Assembly: GCA_047967505.1 (NCBI GenBank)
Contig: CM106539.1
DNA: 64,000 bases
Reading direction: 5' to 3' (one strand)
DNA from: Dipteris shenzhenensis
Lineage: Eukaryota; Polypodiophyta; Polypodiopsida; Gleicheniales
Shown one piece after another: positions 1 through 10,440 of this stretch. How positions within the stretch are numbered: position 1 is the first letter of the stretch; every line of letters begins with the position of its first letter. The position numbers and the translations under genes were made by a program. The notes beneath the pieces are model-generated. The model saw only the letters and a program-made list of their open reading frames with translations, did not search any database and was not told where the DNA came from.

Positions 1-25
1 TCTCAATTTCACATCGCTAGAAGCA

Positions 26-1278
26 TTGCCTGTACATGTGACACCTGATCCAATGATTCATTATGTGCCTAATTTGAACATTAGCATGCAAGTTCCAAGC
101 TCAACATGGTTGATTGAAAATGTTGAGGATGCAATGTCTGTAGTTAATGTTCCATTGACAAATGTGAATGCAAGCTTAGAAGGTAAAGGAGAAGATGCAA
201 TGTCATTGTATGAAGCCAAGGTGCAGGCAGAAATCTTAAAAGGTAAAGGAGAAGACATAATGTCACCCTCAGAAATAATGTCAAAAGAGTGATAACAAAA
301 ATAAGACTAGCGGTGATAATAGATTTGAAAGGGTTATTGCTCGAGTGTTGTTTTTCAAAGTCAAATAAACATATGAGCTTGCACAATGGGAAGCATTGGC
401 TTGTTCTCTGTCCTGGGTGTTTAGAGTTTCTACAATGGTTGCTCGATCACTACCATGTTGGCATTTGGTCCACTGCAGGAGAAAAGGGCATGGTGCAACA
501 CATGCTGGACACTTTGGCGCATCATGTTAACAGAAAGTTACATTTCTTCATGGTTTGGGGTGCGATGGCATGCCACAAGCATACAAAGAGTAGAATCATT
601 CAACCAGACAGGATGAATGTGGAAGCGGAGTTTAAACCATTAATGAGAGTGTGGTGTTGTTTTAAAGAGGAATGCAAACCAGCAAGAACAGTGTTCATTG
701 ATGTTTCGCCTTACACGGGTTGTGTTAATCCAGCAGAAAATTGCATTTTCCCTACAAAATTTGATATAGATTGTGGTGATTCTATTTTGCTTCATGAGTT
801 ATTACCGTACCTATAGATGCTAGATGATGCAGTAGATGTGTGCAGTGCCATCTCTTCTAACAGATTTGGTCAAGCTCTGATTGTCGAAGGGCATGATATG
901 TTCTATTATTTTCAACCAGTGATCCTTGAATTCAAAGAAAAAAACAAAGAAGTTCTCGAAAGGATGAATGTCGAATCTCATATGTCTACTCGTAGTTCAA
1001 AAAAAGACACAGAGAAAGGTATTACTTCACCTATAACCAAACCTAGAGTGAGAGGGACTTGTCCTACTACAAGAAGTATGGTGCATGCTCAACATGTTAC
1101 ATTGAATGAAGAGGAAGAATGCATGCTAGGAAAAATTGCCAAAATGGGGCCATTGAAAGATAGTGAGGCAAAACGCTTTGCTATGGTTCTTGGATGCAAG
1201 GAAAGGGGAATCACTACCGATGCTGCAAGGGCATTCTTAGCCAACTTGATTCAATTTTATTGCATAGACAACCCTTAG
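26..1278 (+). pseudogene. FCP1-like (HAD fold) phosphatase-family pseudogene, copy A
   Basis: The frame from 289 carries the landmarks of the plant FCP1-like HAD family: motif I region IIDLKGLLL (about 322-348), then PGCLEFLQWLLDHYHVGIWS (about 412-471), LHFFMVWG, VFIDVSPYTG (about 691-720) and, after an in-frame TAG at 814-816, the family's usual end DAVDVCSAI...FGQALI. A further C-terminal helical segment ends at 1278. FCP1-type enzymes dephosphorylate Ser/Thr, classically on the RNA polymerase II tail. Here the catalytic pattern is poor: motif I reads D-x-K and the later DDS reads DVS, so activity is unlikely. The preceding 26-292 reading (two GKGED-x-MS repeats) lies in another frame overlapping by four bases, so a frameshift or lost intron separates it. 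A paralogue lies on the minus strand at 46545-47780. I infer a decayed gene; readthrough of the TAG is possible but unsupported. Confidence 0.62.
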
Positions 1279-1525
1279 GGAATGTAAGTGATCTTGTTAA
1301 TTAGAGTTGTAGACACAAATGCTCAACTAAAACATTTGTACCTACATTCTGATTTATATTTGGACACTATTTGGTTAGATTTGATTAGCAAAACATTATG
1401 TTTCAATTTGTTTTATGAAAGAATTAATAGACATTGAGTCAGTACCTTGTCCAAAAAATGCTATGTGCTTTGTGATGTGAGTTTGTATTCCTCCACTAAA
1501 AGAATGATTCTTTGATTTTAAACAT

Positions 1526-2083
1526 ATGATAGGTGTTGCAGATTGTCCTGAAAAGTTGAAGAGCTATCTTATTACAAATTTTGATCCTGCATCCAATGGC
1601 TTATGGAAACATAAATTGCCCATACCCATTGAGCGCGTGTTTGAAATGGATGGCATCCATTATGAAGTAAAGAAATCAACAATACCTGGGGCAGGATATG
1701 GTCTTTTTATACATACGAGCATCAAGAAAAAACAAGATTTAATGGTATATAATGGTCCAAAGTATGATTATGATACTTGGAGATCTCTCCTCAAGTTTTT
1801 CCCAAGGATGAAGACTTATGGAATGTTTGAAGATCCATTCATTGAGCCATTGACAGATGTGAAATGTATTGTGGGAGATGTATTGTATGGAAACATTGCT
1901 AGATATATAAATAGCTCAATGTATAATAAAGAAAGAACAAATGTTATATTTGTATACATCCCTAAACTACCACCTTGGGCTCAAAAGTCACAAGTAAATT
2001 TGAGTTCCCATGGCTACATTAATGTGCAAACCATAAAGGATATCTCCTTTGGAGATGAGCTACTTTGTGAGTATGAATACTAG
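1526..2083 (+). CDS. SET-domain protein (putative lysine methyltransferase)
   Basis: Uninterrupted 185-residue reading with SET landmarks in order: IPGAGYGLFIHTSI near residue 52 (the GxG cofactor-binding turn), LMVYNGPKY, YGNIARYINSS near residue 118 (the site of the usual NHxxxPN, here degenerate), NVIFVYIP, and a C-terminal GDELLCEYEY (the ELxxDY-like motif). SET proteins transfer methyl from S-adenosylmethionine to lysine, often on histones. No post-SET cysteines follow. The Asn-His pair that pairs with the cofactor appears as Asn-Ser, which may weaken activity. The start at 1526 is the first ATG, but a possible acceptor (TTGCAG) ends at 1540, so it may be a 3' exon of a longer gene. It follows the FCP1-like pseudogene by 250 bp on the same strand, and a diverged remnant sits in the same order near 46335-46470. 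Confidence 0.6.
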   Translation: MIGVADCPEKLKSYLITNFDPASNGLWKHKLPIPIERVFEMDGIHYEVKKSTIPGAGYGLFIHTSIKKKQDLMVYNGPKYDYDTWRSLLKFFPRMKTYGMFEDPFIEPLTDVKCIVGDVLYGNIARYINSSMYNKERTNVIFVYIPKLPPWAQKSQVNLSSHGYINVQTIKDISFGDELLCEYEY

Positions 2084-2778
2084 TATGGAATTGTTAATGA
2101 TTATGTTAAACGATGTGGTGCAAAATTGGCTATGTGTCAATGGTTTTGATTATAGCTCTATTGTGATGGAGAGTTTCATGAGCTCTATTGTGATGGAACG
2201 GTGTTTTTGAACACCACATTTATATGATGGATGTCAAAGCTCTACCATAATCCTATTGCATATGTCAATTGCATATGTCAATACTGCAATTTATCAACAT
2301 AGAAACATATGCATTTGACATTAATTTGATACATCTTATATACCAAATAAAAATTAACAGTTGTTGCAAGTTTAATTTTGTTTTTGAAGACCACAGTTAT
2401 ATGATGGATGTCAAAGATCTATAACAATCCTATTGCATATATCAATACTGCAATTTAATTTACTCCAATGAATCTTCCTAATGCAACATCTATAAATTGG
2501 CTTTTGTTTGTGGTTTTGATGCATACAAACAACAAAAATCTTTCTTTCACTAGCAAATCAACAAATTTTTTGGCCATGGAGCCATGTTCACATCTATTTA
2601 GGCCTTTTGCCATAGCAACATATGGAAGATTTTTGCTTGGGTTTCTAGGAATTGGGAAAGTATTGTGCATGGTCCTCAATGGAGCTAATGTTTCAATAAA
2701 AAACATCAAATTTTACTTTTGAAGTGACTATATTTTATTTCGTGGGAATTGGGATTTTCCCAAATTCTCTAATATAGT
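2084..2778. other. AT-rich spacer with an 80-bp direct repeat
   Basis: No recognised gene. A segment at about 2206-2292 recurs at about 2386-2458 (shared core ATATGATGGATGTCAAAG then CCTATTGCATAT). A shorter tandem pair, AGCTCTATTGTGATGGA, lies near 2154 and 2186. The minus strand holds an 84-codon reading (2709-2455) that looks protein-like but that I cannot identify. Similarity with block B begins only after this spacer. Confidence 0.45.
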
Positions 2779-3674
2779 GTTTAGTGGGAATTCATGCGTT
2801 AGCCATGCATTGACATCTTGTAGTATTTAAGGTCCCAATGGACTACATTTGGGTGACCAAATAAGCTCACCCCAGGACTTGTGAAAGGACATGCAAATCG
2901 CTGAAAATGGGATGTAAGTATTCCTACCTTTTTATTACTATATTTGTTCATGAAATTTTCAAGTATATTTTTCAATTTAAGTTGCAAGTTATTTTGGAGA
3001 TTGGATCTAGTGCCATTATTTTACAAAAGAGAGAGTTGTATTGGTACCATTCTTAATCTACTCTCTTGGAGGAATAACTGAAGTGCCATTTTTCATAGAG
3101 AGAATCATGAGAATGGCACTAGTGCCACTCTCTCTTAAGTGAGAATAATCAGAGTGTCATCAACTTTTCAAGAATGCAATGGATGTTTGACTCGATCTCA
3201 TCTATTATATGTGCTGTTTATGATTTTCTTTTCAGAATTTTTTGTCAAATGCAAATGTGTCAATGGGTGCCAACTTCGCCATCAAAGACACCCATATGGT
3301 GACCTATGAGGACGACATATATGAAAAATGGATACAAATTTGAGATCAATGCAGGAGAGAGATCATCAACCGACCATAACACATATGAGACACTTGTTGG
3401 GATTGGATGATGACAATATAAGAAAGATCCAAGAGGAGAGATAATCAGTAGGTGACATTGTACTCATCAAGTCCAAGCAAGACAATACGGATGTTACCGA
3501 CATGGCTCAAAGGGCACTAGGAATGAAGAAGACAAAGCACTTAGAGAGGAGTTTATGAAAGTATTCACCTCATGACATCCAAATCCCACCTTTGGAACAT
3601 GGGATAACTTTGCAGGGTATTTTAGTATTACTTCTGTTGCTTTTCAAAGATTTCATGGAATTTGGGAGACATGA
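2779..3674 (+). pseudogene. Unrecognised two-exon gene, copy A (decayed)
   Basis: The main reading starts after an acceptor-like TTTTCAG ending at 3234 and contains NVSMGANFAIKDTHMVTYED, then a segment ending GLDDDNIRKIQEER. An in-frame TAA follows, then SVGDIVLIKSKQDN. A donor-like GTAAGT at about 2914 suggests an upstream exon at about 2790-2913. Near 3520 one base is missing relative to copy B (43868-44302, minus strand), which breaks the frame; another stop follows in the segment copy B reads as FTSRHPNP. The family is unknown to me and shows no zinc-finger or enzyme motif. Conservation in both blocks suggests a protein carried by the repeat unit. It marks the left edge of the block A/B similarity. 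Confidence 0.4.
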
Positions 3675-4586
3675 CCATTATGGTGTAATAAAAGTGCAAA
3701 TTTTCATGATCTAAGAAAATTGTTGAAAAATATTTGCCAAATTTAAAGAAGAAAGTAGAACTTTGTAGGGGCATCAATAGCTCATGGACTAGTAGTAGTG
3801 CCTACCCCAACTTCACTAGACCTAGTGGTGGATGGAGTAGTAGATGGGTTATAATAGTTGGCAGTGAAGACATGGTTCTAGCTGACTCCATGGGGCCAAA
3901 GGAGTGGTAGATGGTGAAAAGAGTCCTCATAGAGTCATCAAAACTCTCAAAGGATGAACTCATGCAAACAAAACGGAATCATGGTGCAGAGAAGTAGTTA
4001 GGATGGCTATGGAGGTAGGACTGTTAGCTTATTACTTCTAAATTTTTTGTTGCAAAAGTTTGGCTAAAAGTGTTAATGCAGTGAAGTTTGCCCCAGGGTG
4101 CTGCTAAATTTATAGTTTTCTAGCTTGATGCGCACTATGCTAATAACCTGACAGACATTGCGATGGCAACTCAATGGACACTACACAATGGGCATGGAGA
4201 TAACAACTTGGCAAATGTGGAGATAATAACTCAATAGGTTTTCTGAGAAGTCATTCTAGGGTTCCATTTGAGTGTTTTTTTTGGATGTTGACGTTTCTTG
4301 AGATTTCTTGAAATTTCCAAGGACTATGGGGACAAGATCAATGAGAAGAAGAACAAAACAGAGAAAAGACCATGGTTGAGTTGACTAATAGACTGGCAGA
4401 AGCTATTCACCTTAGTTCTTTGTGAGGGAAAGTTGGGGGGAGATGAAAGAGAGTGATGTCATGTTCACCTAGGGAGTGACTCTCTATAAGGGGGAGACTC
4501 CTAGTTTCACCTACAAGGGACGAAGGTCTGTATATTATCACTTATTATAAGAGGTAGGGGTAGATTCAAACAGGGGACGAAGGTTC
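3675..4586. other. Non-coding part of the repeat block with a degenerate 'TTATTATCTC' repeat
   Basis: Repeated in inverse orientation at about 43010-43860. Around 4140-4250 the minus strand carries several copies of a motif like GAGTTATTATCTCCACAT, related to the plus-strand minisatellite at 11570-11810. These could belong to retroelement LTRs, but I could not define LTR ends. Block B has about 560 bp (near 42450-43010) missing here at about 4573. No gene recognised. Confidence 0.4.
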
Positions 4587-5156
4587 TTGGGGTGCTACCT
4601 CATTTTTATAGGCAAGTTCTTGTGGTACCAGTGCATTCTTTCCACTGGGTGGCTTTGGAGCAGGTGGAATCTTGGTGGATACCCTGATGGTGGTTGGGGT
4701 TGTGAGGTTTGGGGCCCTAGGCCCCCAAATACACCTATTACTATTGTAGTAACCTTTGGCTTGGAGCAGCCATTTGAAGATCCATTAGGGTTTACTTTTT
4801 CATTTCCTGCCCATGGACATGCGTCGTGTTTCCCGAGATGTCCTTGGTCTTGCAGGTGGCAGGAGAGACAAGGTGGGAAGCAAGGAGGGAAGCGAAGCCA
4901 CAGTTAGCGTAATAATGTGATTCATTGCAGAGTATTGAGTGTTGACAGAAAGGGCTTCCCCGTGGTTAATGTGGGCTTTAAATTTCTTCAGGGAGCAATG
5001 GGAGTAGGGGCTACCAATGTAGAAGATATGGTTAGGAATATGGTACTAATACTCAAAGATGCAGATTTGGACTTGCTAGCCATAGAAGTGGATGAGGAAG
5101 CATTGGTTGTGTTTGAGGCACCTACCTTGCTGCCCAAGGCTAGCATGGGGATGTAA
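4587..5156 (+). CDS. Two short unrecognised readings conserved with block B
   Basis: 4587-4907 (106 codons, rich in Gly, Trp and Pro) is followed after a stop by 4917-5156 (79 codons). The second contains MVRNMVLILKDADLDLLAIE, and its block B counterpart (42111-41803, minus) differs by few residues plus one whole-codon indel up to the residues LLPKAS. There the readings part exactly at a micro-inversion breakpoint (about 5145). Open frames kept in both copies hint at coding, but the copies are young, so chance is not excluded. The opposite strand is also partly open and proline-rich, like a gag N-terminus, so even the strand is uncertain. No domain recognised. Confidence 0.27.
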
Positions 5157-5421
5157 TTGCTAGTTTCCACTAGACCTAAGACACCAAAGGCGATCAAGAC
5201 AAATGAGGTGGGACCCTCATTGGTTAGAGCTTAGTGTCATTATGCATTCGTGCCAGTAAATTTGGCAATTGACCGCCCAACACCAAGTTCTGCCAACAAT
5301 TTTCTATTTGTCCATGGCACCTACATGCATAACATAACATCTACTCACCACAACATGGCAATTTATGGATATGGGTAATTCTACAAAACCTATTGTGGGC
5401 AAGGTATTTCCATTCACAGCA
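5145..5421. other. 275-bp segment flipped relative to block B
   Basis: This segment is found in the same orientation at about 41609-41881, although the sequence on both sides there is inverted relative to here. It contains GATGTAATTGCTAGTTTCC at its left and CTATTGTGGGCAAGG near its right end. It is non-coding as far as I can tell. Confidence 0.65.
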
Positions 5422-6128
5422 TGTACCATGATCGTCATGGGCTCCATGGTTACCTCAAATTTCAAGAGTTAAATGCACATTTTGTAGGATATAATGTTGT
5501 GGCTTGCTCCAAGTTTGGTAAAGGACTCTTCTACACAAATTGTCTCCTTGTACAATTGAAAATCCACTTGTACATTCACAGGGAAAATGGTGAGATACTC
5601 CAGGGATTTTAACCATTCTACCGGTGCCTTACAAACTGTTATAAACCAGAGAGGACTCTCTCTTATAGAAAGGGGGAGAAGGTAATACCTTCCATACATA
5701 GTGGCAATCAGCCCCTACATCAGTGGCAATCAATCCCTACATTAGTGGGATTGCCTTTGTCTTACATCATCACTTAGGTCACACACTAGACACATCATAG
5801 CACTTGATGTGCCTTTACAACACACACAAACACACATGTGACTCCCCTAGATGCACACATGCACCATAGAGCAAGCCCTTGATCATACTTACCCCAACAA
5901 ACCCCCCCTCAAGGGGTTGCCTCTTGCAGTGTCAAGGATACATCTAGTCTCTTAGTTTCTCAAGCCAACTCATGGTGGTCAAGGATTAATCTATGGCTAG
6001 GAACTCATGCTAGTAAGGGTTCCCAAGGGTGTGAGGTTCACAGAAGTGGGATAGTCAAAACACATATCACATGGCCTACATCATATGGTGACGAGAGGTG
6101 ATTTACATAACATATTCTTTTTGGAGTA

Positions 6129-6380
6129 CTACTCTAGGCAGAGAACCTCAAAATTTGACCAAGTGATGATAAACAAAAAAGACAAAGTGCCTAAAAAGCA
6201 ATCTTCATTTGCTGATGGAGTTCTTCCTTTAGGCATAATTGCTTTGTTGTTGAGGTAGTCCTTCTTGTCTTTAGCTTTTTCTTTTGTAGACTTCTTTCCA
6301 TTCACAACATTCCATATCTTCTTTTTCATAAGCATAAACTTGGCTTTTGTTTGCCAAGTATGGAAACTAGTTCCATCCAA
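6129..6380 (-). pseudogene. Copia gag N-terminal fragment
   Basis: The minus-strand reading starts MDGTSFHTWQTKAKFMLMKK and continues KIWNVVNGKKS. This is the standard copia gag start (a W near residue 9, then a 'lw.vv.g' pattern). The frame ends after 83 codons, with no zinc knuckle, protease, integrase or reverse transcriptase after it. It supports assigning the surrounding LTR element to the copia superfamily, as a non-autonomous derivative. Confidence 0.65.
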
Positions 6381-6936
6381 CTTCTCAAAAAAGGTCTTAG
6401 CTTCCTTGACAAGGTCTTACCCGAGGGCAGTGTCTAGTGCCTTACAAGTGAAAATATGAGCAATAAAAAATAATCCTTCAAAGTACAAGCATTTATTATA
6501 GCAAAGACTTGTAACCAAATTCCATACTACAAATCAATTATGCTTTCACTTGCATGCTTCATAGAAGTGGCTAAATGAAAGTATTCCAAGCAAATACAGG
6601 TGTAGCAACTTAAAGCAAAGCTGTAGCCATAGTTGTACTGAAGCTATTCAACACTTTAAAACATCAGAAATGCTAAAATAGCATCTAATGTAGCATCAAA
6701 CTCACAACCTTGTCAAAACTGTTCAAAACAGAGGCCTGAACTTAGAGGGCGCAATTCTCACAGCTCATAGCTCTATTCAAAGGGATTTTTATGTAGGAAG
6801 AAAGGCCTTATACTAGAGAAGAGCTACCAGCAAGGAGGGGCACAATGTTGCACCAAGTCGCCATAGCCAGGCTTGAGAAGATAGATTGGTTTTTTATCGT
6901 TTCCTCCTCCATCTCTTGTCCAAATGAGCTCATATT

Positions 6937-7170
6937 TCAGCAACATCTTTCCCTCAGTGTCATCCAACACAAGCTCAGAGGAATTTGCAGATAGGTAAGT
7001 ATAGAGGCAGCATTGCGTGAAATTTCATCAGAGAGTGTGAGTGTTGGCATTGCGCGTACATTCAAAATTTCTCTGATTGCTTGCAGTTGGAAGTTTGCCC
7101 ATACGTGAGGAGTTTGCAACTCAAAGGGTTTGGGCAATGGTTGTTTGTAGTCAGAGAACAGAGCTCTCAA
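6937..7170 (-). other. Unrecognised 77-codon reading in the copia element leader
   Basis: Lies between the primer site and the gag fragment on the element's sense strand. The reading contains KPFELQTPHVWANFQLQAIR and resembles no retroelement domain I know. It may be leader sequence or a captured host fragment. Confidence 0.2.
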
Positions 7171-7838
7171 AGATTTGGGGAAGAAGAAGGAAAATGGAGA
7201 AGATGAGAAACTAGTAGTTTATGCTAGAGATAGCATCTAATGCTAGGCTAGGCTAGATCTAGAACCTAAAGCTCTGATACCATTTGTAGGATCTCATAGG
7301 ATAGAATAGATGCATCTTGCAAGAGGTGTGAGAGCACAATGAAAGAAAGATGGTAGATCTCTATTATGATTGTGAGAGAGAGGACTCTCTCTTATAGAAA
7401 GGGAGAGAAGGTAATACCTTCCCTACATAGTGGCAATCAGCCCCTACATCAATGGGAATCAATCCCTACATCAATGGGATTGCCTTTGTCTTACATCATC
7501 ACTTAGGTCACACACTAGACACATCATAGCACTTGATGTGCCTTTACAACACACACAAACACACATGTGACTCCCCTAGATGCACACATGCACCATAGAG
7601 CAAGCCCTTGATCATACTTACCCCAACAAGGAATGGATTTCCTATGAACAATGATGAACGCGCTCATTAAAATGTAGATTCTATCATTAATAAAATTTGT
7701 GCCTCAATCGCTTACTATTTCTAGTGGAAGGCCAAAGTGTGATATTACATTCTCATACAGGAACTTGATGGTTGTCCGTGCATTTGCCTTGCTGTTGGCC
7801 TTGGCCTCTATCCACTTGGACCTTTACACATAAACCCC

Positions 7839-8057
7839 CTATTCCATGGCAAAAGCAGTTGTGTGCTGGTCCTGCAGCGTAATGGACACTTGGTTATATT
7901 CTGAGAACTCGTCGAGGAAGCTATAATTTTCCTTGCCAGTAACACTCTCCAAGATATGCTCCATAAAGGGCAATTGTGGAGAGTGGTCTTTATAGGTTGT
8001 GACATTCATTTTTTTGGGATCTACACATACTCTAATTTTACCATTCTTTTTTAGCAC
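7839..8057 (-). pseudogene. Ty3/gypsy reverse transcriptase fragment
   Basis: The minus-strand reading has the fingers/palm signature of gypsy reverse transcriptase: KKNGKIRVCVDPKKMN, then KDHSPQLPFMEHILESV, YSFLDEFSEYNQV and a final HTTAFAME. The family normally has FLDGYSGYNQI there, so it is recognisable but mutated. The YxDD box is not reached before the frame closes. This piece is missing from block B. Confidence 0.8.
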
Positions 8058-8535
8058 TATAACTATTTGGGACTTCTAGTCAATATGCTCAATCTCCCAT
8101 ATGAACCCTGCACCGATCAACTTTTGTATTTTTTCCCAAATGATCATCGTGTACGAGTAGTATCTTGCAATCTTGACAACACCCACATATACCTCAAGCA
8201 ATGGAGGTCCGTCTTCACTTTTGGAGCCCTTCAACCTCTTCTAGTGCCATGAGGATGTTAATCATATTTAGGGGGACTATTTTTTCACGCACCTGGGGAT
8301 CATGGGCTGCCATTTTTTGTCCCTGCCCTCTCAAAGGCATCTATTATAGCAAGGACATGCATCTAGTTTTGTGAGAGCTTGCGCTCACGTAGAGGATCAT
8401 ACCAGTGCTCATCTCGGTCCTCACCCAGGTCCTTGTTACATGCTTGGAATACATTCAAGGAGGTGGCTCAATGGGTAGTATCAGACTTAGTGTAGCAAAT
8501 AAGTTGCCAATTAGGGGATGGTCCTTCCATGTCTA

Positions 8536-8875
8536 GAGGTCAACCCAAATGATTTGATCATCCTTGTGCAAATAGATCTTATTTGAGGACCAATCATGGA
8601 CCAGTGTAGCCGCACGCATGAAGGGTCTTCCTACAATAACATAATAACCATCTGGGTGCCCATGGAAATCTATTACCACAAACTAGACATGGTGGGTGAT
8701 GGGTGAGGCTAAAGGTTTGATATTAATGTCCCTCAGCAGCCCTACCAGTTGGGAGATTGCTCTGTTGATGACTAATTTGACAAACAGGTTGATGTTTTTG
8801 ACGTTATGCCTTTTCCATTTAGCCCAACATTGTTTAGTGACGATAGATCCTCCATCAAGATTGTTGTGGCATTCT
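8536..8875 (-). pseudogene. Ty3/gypsy aspartic protease region (copy A, frame broken)
   Basis: Reverse complement of 40914-41260, where the reading is open. On this strand ATTIL then DGGS-like codons lie near 8842-8875 and the LGRPFMRAA block near 8600-8640. It lies between the gag remnants (higher coordinates) and reverse transcriptase (7839-8057), the normal gag-protease-RT order for a minus-strand gypsy element. Frameshifts break this copy. Confidence 0.6.
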
Positions 8876-9087
8876 TGATTTAGTAGGTAATTGGAAGCAT
8901 GGCATTGGTGTTTTCACTCTTGAAGTATTGGCCTAGCTTATTAATTGGTATCTTTAGTAGTCTTGGTCCCTCTATGGGGACTTCCCCAACCTTGGTGGAC
9001 ATTTCTTAGGATGTGATCATTTGGCCGTTCATCTAATCAGGTAGGTATCTCTAGAGGACATGATTCCTCGGGCCCTCAATAAGGTTG

Positions 9088-9432
9088 CTATGGGCATTTT
9101 AACCTTGTAGGAGTGGCTCTAGGAGCTCTTTTTTGGGTTTGGTAACTTGAATGTATGGTACTCATGCCCTGACCGAGTCTTGAGACTTTCCTAAACTCTC
9201 TCTTGACATTCACGGACCCGGCGTTATTCAAGGTCACCTTTGGGGCTTGCCTCATGGGGAAATCATTGAAGAGGTGATCCACCCCATAGCCTATGCACAA
9301 CAATACGTTTTTACTAGACGTAGCTGCTAGGAGTAAGAGTTGATCATCTTTATAGGGGCAAGCTCTAAGGAGTGAGGCCCGTGGCACTTGAAACATGCAA
9401 TTGGCTTCTTGGCTTGATTCTTGTAGGGACAT
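9088..9432 (-). pseudogene. Gypsy gag C-terminal part with degenerate zinc knuckles
   Basis: The reading includes LLCIGYGVDHLFNDFPMRQA, aligned with CIGCGVGHLFNDFPMRRA at about 40080 in block B. This is close to a CCHC knuckle (C-x2-C-x4-H) but lacks the final Cys, and here the second Cys is Tyr. A second Cys-rich stretch (CFKCHGPH) lies just upstream in another frame. Nucleic-acid binding of Gag is the family role; this copy is decayed. Confidence 0.5.
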
Positions 9433-10050
9433 TCCAATGTGGGCGTTGGCATGTGTAGCAATGTATGGTTTGCCTACACATTAAGGGGTGGGATCCGCTT
9501 AGTACACTGGAACATACTGTTCATCCTGAAGGACATAGTGACTTATCTGGCTTGGTTGGTATGAGGAACCTTCTAGGTTTTGTACCTTGATTGGTAGAAG
9601 GGGGCTCCCTAATAATAGCAAGTTGACCTTGCTGGTTGGGTGGGAAAGTTAAGGTCAGAGGTTGCCTTTGCTAATGGATTGACCCTAAAAAATGTCACTT
9701 TAAGGTTTGATGATTCCCCCATCTAGAACAGTGGGCATAATAGAGAGACGACCTCACTCTAAGGCATGGGCACTTGTTCGTATGGTGGTTGCCTATGCAT
9801 ACCCTTCACCATACATTGTCCCTACGAGGAAATAGGTGAGGAATGCTGGGACCTTATCTTACGAATCCTCCCTTGAGTTGGAGGGCCACTTTGTTTAAGA
9901 TATTGGTGGCCACATCATATACATTTTCCCCCTTACGCATAGGGGCTATCTTCTTGGACTCTCTTGACCTAGTTGCATTATAGGCATGAGACACCTATGA
10001 AAGAGCAATAGGGGGCTTTACAAGTTCGTTCGTATCCTCCATATTGTCAT

Positions 10051-10440
10051 CTAGGAGTACAGTGGTCTTGTTGCACAACTCGAATGATGTGGGGTTTGGG
10101 GTGAACAATGGTCATGAAATTTTGCATCCATTAACCTAAGAAGGAATCGAGGTAGGAGCCATTCGTCGCTCATTCTCTCATGAGGCTCACAACAAGAATT
10201 CATATGTTTAATCCTGGCAATGTATATTCGTAGTGTTTTGTGCTCCATTTGCTTAACCTCATACAATTGGTTGATCGGACTCCATTTTGGGATAGTGGGA
10301 GAAAATTTGACTATAAAATCCTTCCTTAAAATGTCCCAGTTGATTTTTTTGTCATTGTACCATTGGCCCGCCTTACTCTCAAGGCTCAGCGCATATGCAT
10401 TCACTTTGTCTAGGTCACCGATTCTCCAAAGGTTATGCAA
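10051..10440 (-). pseudogene. Gypsy Gag capsid-like domain
   Basis: The 129-codon minus reading contains NAYALSLESKAGQWYNDKKI, then WDILRKDFIVKFSP and a conserved RMSDEWLLPRFLLRL tail. This fits the retrotransposon gag domain pattern 'A..yL.g.A..Wy......W..l...F...F'. The same segment at about 49190-49570 is more frame-disrupted. Upstream, 10450-11500 on this strand is further decayed retroelement sequence with short proline-rich readings (10689-10880). Confidence 0.7.

Larger units (their letters stand above)
5648..7628 (-). mobile_element. Small copia-type LTR retrotransposon, minus strand, one LTR truncated
   Basis: The 5' LTR (read on minus) is 7628-7285, 344 bp, starting TGTTGGGGTAAG and ending CCTACA on the minus strand. 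Two bases further is a perfect primer site for initiator tRNA-Met (minus-strand TGGTATCAGAGC, plus-strand 7271-7282). The 3' LTR is a shortened copy at about 5648-5897, nearly identical over 250 bp. The roughly 1.4 kb interior holds only a gag fragment (6380-6129), so the element cannot be autonomous. It lies inside the gypsy-derived block and is absent from block B, where a 127-bp stretch (about 41340-41466) joins the flanks. It therefore inserted after the duplication, or block B lost it. Confidence 0.75.

Noticed and set aside
814-816. Programmed readthrough of the TAG in FCP1-like copy A
   Set aside because: Copy B has no stop there, and copy A has other damage in catalytic motifs, so simple decay is enough.
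1276-1545. FCP1-SET as one fused protein joined by an intron (GTAAGT near 1284, TTGCAG ending 1540)
   Set aside because: Both FCP1-like copies end in a stop at the same place just before the donor-like site (TAG at 1276-1278; TGA at 46545-46547), so separate genes are more likely; a fusion is not fully excluded.
2455-2722. Two opposed 84-codon readings over the same bases
   Set aside because: Both are open over nearly the same span and neither shows a family motif; kept only as a note in the spacer entry.
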